NCBI GenBank assembly: GCA_934668875.1
Contig: CAKUON010000001.1
Coordinates: forward strand, 62,001-126,000
Direction of reading: 5' to 3'
Source: an uncultured Collinsella sp.
GTDB taxonomy: Bacteria; Actinomycetota; Coriobacteriia; Coriobacteriales; Coriobacteriaceae
DNA length: 64,000 nucleotides
Shown here: in pieces, positions 58,913 through 64,000 of the stretch
Layout: each line of letters starts with the position of its first letter
How positions within the stretch are numbered: the stretch's first letter is position 1
Made by a program: the position numbers and the translations under genes
Notes under the pieces: generated by a model
The model's database searches: none
What the model was told of the DNA's origin: nothing
What the model saw: only the letters and a program-made list of their open reading frames with translations

Positions 58913-60028
58913 CTAACGCAAACCCTCTACCGCGTCGGCCAAAAGTGCGGCGGCGCGATCCTGCGCCAAGCCGCGCGCCGCCTGGCGCATGGCATCGCGC
59001 GCCGCAGCGTCATCGACAAGGTGCAACAGCTCCTCGGCAAAAGCGGGGGCATCGATATCGGCATCGGCGCAAAGCACGCCCGCACCGGCATCGACCAGAT
59101 AGCGGGCATTCGTGGTCTGGTGGTCGGCCGTGGCATGCGGATAGGGCACCAGCACCGAGGGCACGGCAAGAGCGGCGATCTCGGCCACGCTCGAGGCGCC
59201 GGAGCGCGAGAGCACCAGATCGGCCGCAGCCAGCATGTCGCCCATGTTGTCGATGTAGGGCTGCACGCGATAGCGCTTCGCCTCCTCGGGCGTCAGCGCC
59301 AGGGCACGCTCGGTCTCCTCAAAGCCGTCGGCTCCCGTCGAATGTAAGACGTAGAGGTTCTCGCGGCCCAGCAGCTCGCCCTTGAGCGAGGCCACGCGCT
59401 CGTTGAGATGCTGGGCACCGAGCGAGCCACCAAAGACCAGCAGCAGCGTCGCGTCCTCGGGCACGCCGAGCGCCTTGCGGCCGCGGGAACGATCTCCCTC
59501 AATCACCGAGCGACGCACCGGATTACCGGTCATAAGCACATGCTCGGGGTCATCTTCACGCTCAAAGACCGAGCGCGCGGCCGGCACCGAGATGCACACG
59601 CGGGCGGCATGCGAGTTCATCATCTTGTTAGCCAGGCCCGGAACGGAGTTTTGCTCGTGCAGCAAATACGGAACGCCCGCACCCTTGCACCAGCCCAACA
59701 GCGGCACCTCGACATAGGCACCGAAACCAATGGCGGCATCGGGCTTACCGACCTTTGAGAAATGATTGGCGAGCGCACGTTTGGCCTTGTTGACACGCCA
59801 CAGCGAGGTCAGCGCCGTCCAAGGACGGGAGCGGTCGAAGCCCGTGACCGTAATGGGCACAAAATCAAACCCGGCCTCGGGGACCAGACGGCCCTCGAGC
59901 TTGTGCGACTGGCCCACAAACACGACGTGATGCCCGCGGTCACGCAGCTCTTCGGCCAAGGCGAGCGCGGGGTTGATATGTCCTGCCGTGCCGCCGGCTG
60001 CGATAGCAACGGTCATCTTATCGGTCAT
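58913..60028 (-). CDS. murG: Lipid II synthase (GlcNAc transferase)
   Basis: A 371-residue GT-B glycosyltransferase that adds GlcNAc to lipid I at the inner membrane face. AIAAGGTAGHINPALALAEE is the acceptor-side loop, with Ala for the more usual second Gly. VFGGSLGAQHLNE, YIDNMGDMLAAADLVLSRSG and ASSVAEIAALAVPSVLVPYP bind UDP-GlcNAc. Its ATG lies inside the last codons of ftsW (11-bp overlap). Confidence 0.95.
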   Translation of the reverse strand: MTDKMTVAIAAGGTAGHINPALALAEELRDRGHHVVFVGQSHKLEGRLVPEAGFDFVPITVTGFDRSRPWTALTSLWRVNKAKRALANHFSKVGKPDAAIGFGAYVEVPLLGWCKGAGVPYLLHEQNSVPGLANKMMNSHAARVCISVPAARSVFEREDDPEHVLMTGNPVRRSVIEGDRSRGRKALGVPEDATLLLVFGGSLGAQHLNERVASLKGELLGRENLYVLHSTGADGFEETERALALTPEEAKRYRVQPYIDNMGDMLAAADLVLSRSGASSVAEIAALAVPSVLVPYPHATADHQTTNARYLVDAGAGVLCADADIDAPAFAEELLHLVDDAAARDAMRQAARGLAQDRAAALLADAVEGLR

Positions 60029-61538
60029 GGTAGTCCCTTCGTACGCGCGGCCCCTGGTCGTCGGTGCGCAGGCGCGCCGACGGGTCCGAATTCAAATCGA
60101 TTCGATTATATCCGCCGCCCGCGTTGCGAGGCGTGGGGCGCTGCGGGCGACCCTGCGGCGCCGTTCGCGCACGCGGACGAGCAGCCGGCTCGGACGCAGA
60201 GCCATCCAAAACGGTAAAGCCATTGCGCGTAGATCGCTCACCGCGCACATGGGGCACGCCGGCAGTGCTCTCGTCCATAACGGCAAAGCTCTCGCGACGA
60301 CGGTCGTACTCATCACGGCGGGCGCTCTCGTACGAAACGCGCAGGATCAACCCGGCAAGCATAAGCGACACGATAATCGACGAGCCACCGTAGCTGATAA
60401 ACGGCAGCGGCTTTCCCGTCATGGGAAACACGTTGAGGATGCCCAGCGCGTTAATCAAAAACTGCACTGCGAGAATGACCGCGGAACCCGATGCCATGAG
60501 TGCCCCGCGACGGTCGGTCGCCTGCTCAGCAATGCGAAATGCCGAGTAAATCAGCATCGCAAATACCAAGAAGAACAGAACGGTCCCGACAAAGCCGACT
60601 TCCTCGCCAATGATGGCAAGGATGTAGTCGTTATGCGCCTCGGGCAAATACGAGTACTTCATGGTGGAGTTACCGATACCACGGCCGAACAGGCCACCCG
60701 ATGCAAACGCCATAATGGCGAGCGTGGCTTGGTAGCCATCTCCGTACTCATCGGCCCAGGGATTCCAAGCGACCTCGACACGCGTCATACGATACGGCTC
60801 GGCGATAAGGGCGATTGCAATAACAACGATGCCACCGGCGATCGTCCAAACGATATATTTGGGGTCCAATCCCGCAAACAGCGCCATGCACACCAGCGTC
60901 AGCAAGATGATCAGGATGGTGCCGAAGTCGGGCTGGATAAAAATCAGAAGAATCGAAGGGCCCAAACAGATGCCCATCTTGCTAAGGAACTCGTTGATGT
61001 TGCCACCGGGCGAAAAGAAGCGATCGAGCATAATGGCCGAGTACGCAATGGCAAATGGCTTCAAAAACTCGGAGGGCTGGAACTGAATGCCGGCGATGTT
61101 GAGCCAGCGCGTGGCGCCACGACTGCCGCTGCCCACTAAGAACACCAACAGCAGCAAGAACATCATGACGAACAGGAAGATCCTGAGCACATCCTCCCCA
61201 AACCAGCTGTCCGGCAAATAGCGGGCTATGGCAACCATGGCCAGCACGCCAACCCCGGCAAACGCGGCTTGTCGAAACAGGAAGAACGTCGCCGAACCGT
61301 TCTCGTGCAGCGCCTCGACCGAAGATGCCGAGTACACCATCAACAAGCCAAAGCACACCAGCGAAAACAAGCAGGCCAAAAATACCAATCGGGGGCGCAT
61401 GATGCGAGCGGGAACGCCGGCAATATAGCGTTCGCTGAACGTTTGCCCACCGCGGCCAGAACGCGGCGTGCTGCGCCGTGAGGAAGCACGGTCCGAGTCG
61501 GGCCTCCTCATGCTTTGTCGGGGGCTCTCCTCTCTCAC
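60018..61538 (-). CDS. ftsW: Septal glycan polymerase FtsW with basic cytoplasmic tails
   Basis: A 506-residue SEDS protein with about ten helices. Landmarks are IQFQPSEFLKPF, IQPDFGTILIILL, AHNDYILAIIGEEVGFVG and FPMTGKPLPFISYGGSSI. Both ends carry long Arg-rich cytoplasmic tails (about 45 residues at the start, 100 at the end). I chose the GTG at 61536-61538, six bases after AGGGG; a TTG two codons earlier or an ATG nine codons later are alternatives. It is coupled to murD and murG. Confidence 0.92.
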   Translation of the reverse strand: MREESPRQSMRRPDSDRASSRRSTPRSGRGGQTFSERYIAGVPARIMRPRLVFLACLFSLVCFGLLMVYSASSVEALHENGSATFFLFRQAAFAGVGVLAMVAIARYLPDSWFGEDVLRIFLFVMMFLLLLVFLVGSGSRGATRWLNIAGIQFQPSEFLKPFAIAYSAIMLDRFFSPGGNINEFLSKMGICLGPSILLIFIQPDFGTILIILLTLVCMALFAGLDPKYIVWTIAGGIVVIAIALIAEPYRMTRVEVAWNPWADEYGDGYQATLAIMAFASGGLFGRGIGNSTMKYSYLPEAHNDYILAIIGEEVGFVGTVLFFLVFAMLIYSAFRIAEQATDRRGALMASGSAVILAVQFLINALGILNVFPMTGKPLPFISYGGSSIIVSLMLAGLILRVSYESARRDEYDRRRESFAVMDESTAGVPHVRGERSTRNGFTVLDGSASEPAARPRARTAPQGRPQRPTPRNAGGGYNRIDLNSDPSARLRTDDQGPRVRRDYHDR

Positions 61539-61547
61539 CGGCAACCC

Positions 61548-62954
61548 CTATTCCGTTTGCGATTTCGCCGCGGCGGCAAGCTGGGCCACATAGCCCTTGA
61601 ACACGCGGCCGCGCTCCTCGTAGCCCGAGAACTCGTCAAACGAAGAGCAAGCGGGCGAAAGCAGAACCACGTCGCCACGGCTCGAAAGCGAGCGGGCAAC
61701 GTCCACGGCGTCGCGCAGGTCATCGGCCTGGGCGATATCCACGTCGCCATCGACATCTGCCTCGTCCATAGCGGCGGTAAAACGCTCGCGCGCATCGCCA
61801 AAGCAGACGACCGAGCGCACGTTATCCATAACGACGCGGGCAAAGTCAGCGAGCGGCGTTCCCTTGTCATGGCCACCGAGCAGCAAAATCACGTCATCGT
61901 CGGGAAACGCCGTCAGGGCCTTCTCGACGGCGTCGGTGTTCGTCGCCTTGGAGTCGTTGACATAGCGCACGCCATCGATCTCGCCGCAGGGCTCCACGCG
62001 ATGCTCAAGCGGCTGAAACGTGGTCAGGCCACGACAGATTCCGTCGGCATCGGCTCCGACGGCCAGGGCCGCCGTAGCGGCGCACAGGGCATTGATGACA
62101 TTGTGATGACCCGAGATCTTGAGCTCGGATGTAGCGATGAGCGGGGTCTCGACACCCTTCAGGCGCACGATCATCTTGCCGTCGCGCACAAAGGCAGCGT
62201 CCTCACCCTCAGGCTCATCAAAGGCGACCTTGCAGATGCGGCGACCCGGCGTGTAGATATACTCATCGAACTCATGGATGCCGGCATCCTCGATATCGAC
62301 AACCACGAGGTCATCGTCGGACATATTGTCAAACAGCTTGATCTTGGCAAGCGCATAGTTCTTATGGCTCTTGTGCCAGCCCAAGTGATCGGGCGTGATG
62401 TTGAGCAGCACCGCCACGCGAGGATGGAGCTCGGAGCTCGTAGCAATCTGGTAGCTCGAAAGCTCCGCCACAAACCACTCATTATGCGCGCGTCCATCGA
62501 CCTCATTGACCGGCGGCTCGCCGATGTTACCGACGGCCACGCTGGCCTCTCCGGCTGCCTTGAGCAGATAATCGGTCAAAGACGTGGTGGTCGTCTTGCC
62601 ATTGGTGCCCGTGATGGCAATCCAATTATGGGGAGACAGGCGATAGGCAAACTCAGGCTCACCCATAATTTGAGCGGCGTGCTCGCGCCCGGCCTTGAAG
62701 AAGGCCGAGAACTCCGAGATGCCCGGGCACGTCACGCACACGTCGTAAGCGCCCTCAACCTGCTCGGTACCATAGACAAACGATGCGCCGGCAGCCTCAA
62801 GCGCACGCGTGGCGTCATTGGGCTCGGAGGTACCGCCGCCATAGACGGTAACGGCGCTCACACGCTCGGGATGTGCCAGCGCCCAGCGGGCAACATCGAG
62901 GCCGGACTTGCCCTGACCCAAAACGAGCAGGCTAAAGGAATCTGCAAGAGGCAT
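61548..62954 (-). CDS. murD: UDP-N-acetylmuramoyl-L-alanine--D-glutamate ligase
   Basis: A 468-residue Mur ligase adding D-Glu. LLVLGQGKSGLDVARW begins the UDP domain, AITGTNGKTTTTSLTDYLL is the ATP loop, LNITPDHLGWHKSHKNYALAK the central domain, and VNDSKATNTDAVEKAL with LLLGGHDKGTPL the C-domain. It starts 9 bp after mraY. Confidence 0.95.
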   Translation of the reverse strand: MPLADSFSLLVLGQGKSGLDVARWALAHPERVSAVTVYGGGTSEPNDATRALEAAGASFVYGTEQVEGAYDVCVTCPGISEFSAFFKAGREHAAQIMGEPEFAYRLSPHNWIAITGTNGKTTTTSLTDYLLKAAGEASVAVGNIGEPPVNEVDGRAHNEWFVAELSSYQIATSSELHPRVAVLLNITPDHLGWHKSHKNYALAKIKLFDNMSDDDLVVVDIEDAGIHEFDEYIYTPGRRICKVAFDEPEGEDAAFVRDGKMIVRLKGVETPLIATSELKISGHHNVINALCAATAALAVGADADGICRGLTTFQPLEHRVEPCGEIDGVRYVNDSKATNTDAVEKALTAFPDDDVILLLGGHDKGTPLADFARVVMDNVRSVVCFGDARERFTAAMDEADVDGDVDIAQADDLRDAVDVARSLSSRGDVVLLSPACSSFDEFSGYEERGRVFKGYVAQLAAAAKSQTE

Positions 62955-62963
62955 AAATGACCA

Positions 62964-63983
62964 CTATCCCAACTGGAAGAACAGAGCAAGGCCAACGGCG
63001 CCAAATGCCGCAGCGATAATCCAAAAACGAATAACGACCTTGGTCTCGGCCCAGCCCTTCTTTTCGAAATGATGATGGATGGGCGCCATAAGGAAGACGC
63101 GCTTGTGCGTAAAGTGGAAGTACACGACCTGAATCATGACCGACAGGGTCTCCATGATAAACAGGCCGCCGATGATGAGAGAGACGACCTCGGTGTTGGT
63201 CATGATGGACGTGCAGGCAAACGCGGCGCCCAGGGCAAGCGAACCGGTATCGCCCATAAAGATGCTCGCCGGATAGCAGTTGAACCACAAAAAGCCCAAG
63301 CAGGCACCGGCACACGCGGTGCAGAAGATGGACAGGTTCACATCGCCGTGCAAAAACGCCATGGCAGCCATGGCGAGCATGGCGATCATGGAGGTGCCGC
63401 CGGCAAGGCCGTCCAGGCCGTCGGTCAGGTTCACGGCATTAGAAAGACCGGCGATCATCAGCCAGCAAAAGACGATGTAGAGCCACGGGAAGGTAAACCC
63501 GCCGATGGTAGTCGAAAGAACGCCGAGGTCGATCGTCAGGCCACCGGGAAAACGAATCTCGGGGGCGACGCCACACCAGTTGACGGCAAGCACCGTAAAC
63601 GTGACGCAAATGATGGTCAGGCCGATCATCTTGGCATGAGGCGTCAGACCGAGCGATCGCCCATGCGTGACGGAGGTCAGATCGTCGATCAGGCCCAGTA
63701 CGCCGGTCGCCAGCGTGGCGAGCAGCACGAGCACGAGCTCGGTGGTGAGCCTGCCCATCAGCAGGCAAGTCAGCGAAATCGCGACGAGGATAACGACGCC
63801 GCCCATAGTGGGCGTACCCTGCTTAATCAGATGGCGCTTGGGGCCATCGGCACGAACCTGCTGGCCGATACCCTCGACCTTCAGCAGCTTGATCCACCAC
63901 GGCATGAGCAGCAGCGCAATGGCGGCAGCGATGCCAAGCCCCAAAAAGGCCTGATACGTAGGATACGAGGGATTGCCGAACAT
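62964..63983 (-). CDS. mraY: Phospho-N-acetylmuramoyl-pentapeptide transferase
   Basis: A 339-residue ten-helix enzyme making lipid I. GTPTMGGVVILVAI, LIDDLTSVTHGRSLGLTPHAK, NAVNLTDGLDGLAGG, FMGDTGSLALG and the APIHHHFEKKGWAETKVV loop hold the catalytic Asp/His residues. The ATG at 63981-63983 is three bases after a TAG at 63987-63989, probably the murF stop, but only a few bases of that gene are visible. Confidence 0.96.
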   Translation of the reverse strand: MFGNPSYPTYQAFLGLGIAAAIALLLMPWWIKLLKVEGIGQQVRADGPKRHLIKQGTPTMGGVVILVAISLTCLLMGRLTTELVLVLLATLATGVLGLIDDLTSVTHGRSLGLTPHAKMIGLTIICVTFTVLAVNWCGVAPEIRFPGGLTIDLGVLSTTIGGFTFPWLYIVFCWLMIAGLSNAVNLTDGLDGLAGGTSMIAMLAMAAMAFLHGDVNLSIFCTACAGACLGFLWFNCYPASIFMGDTGSLALGAAFACTSIMTNTEVVSLIIGGLFIMETLSVMIQVVYFHFTHKRVFLMAPIHHHFEKKGWAETKVVIRFWIIAAAFGAVGLALFFQLG

Positions 63984-64000
63984 GGGCTAGCACACACCTT

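Noticed and set aside
63987..64000. 3' end of murF before mraY
   Set aside because: A TAG in a plausible frame and the usual gene order suggest it, but too few bases are visible to annotate.

Overview
The window is 64 kb of dense, GC-rich bacterial chromosome. Several things point to a strictly anaerobic gut actinobacterium of the Coriobacteriia, most like Collinsella. The division cluster has ftsZ, sepF, yggT and divIVA but no ftsA between ftsQ and ftsZ. There are oxygen-sensitive 2-hydroxyacyl-CoA-dehydratase-type Fe-S proteins, selenium and molybdenum genes, and intergenic palindromes of the kind I recall from this class. The genus is inference from recalled protein similarity; no search was run. 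I saw no tRNA, rRNA, insertion sequence, prophage or CRISPR array.

Layout. Positions 1-6000 (minus strand) hold a selenium/Fe-S operon: two double-cubane/HgdB-like proteins, their ATPase activator, selD, yedF, a DUF3343 protein and a NifS-like cysteine desulfurase that runs off the left edge. selD contains an in-frame UGA at codon 17, where the family has its catalytic Cys or Sec, so it is itself a selenoprotein gene. Positions 6200-11706 (minus) hold molybdate uptake (modA, a fused modB, modC) and molybdopterin genes (mog/moaB, moeA). Positions 11.9-20 kb hold a CLC antiporter of the fluoride-exporting type, a lipid kinase, a ribosome-rescue-like release factor, xpt, an MFS exporter, O-acetylhomoserine sulfhydrylase, a C-GCAxxG protein and a YigZ protein. 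RNase P RNA lies at 20.3-20.7 kb and rpsA at 21-22 kb.

Positions 22.5-36.9 kb are mostly housekeeping: HAD phosphatases, cysteine desulfidase, rpiB, ndk, argH and argG with a small unknown ORF between them, polA, an M18 aminopeptidase and yaaA. Positions 37-39.4 kb are thiC under a TPP riboswitch, followed by thiD. Positions 39.7-45.6 kb hold an SGNH hydrolase, a PARG-like protein lacking one active-site Glu, a Bax-inhibitor-1 protein, a PiT phosphate carrier with its DUF47 partner, and a nitroreductase whose first half has foreign-looking codon use.

Positions 45.8-64 kb (minus) are the division and cell-wall cluster mraY-murD-ftsW-murG-murC-murB-ftsQ-ftsZ-pgeF, then pstSCAB-phoU, then yggS-sepF-yggT-divIVA. 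The phosphate operon therefore sits inside the usual pgeF-yggS-sepF order, and pstS is translationally coupled to pgeF. Short intergenic gaps often hold long perfect or near-perfect inverted repeats that fall into at least three sequence families.
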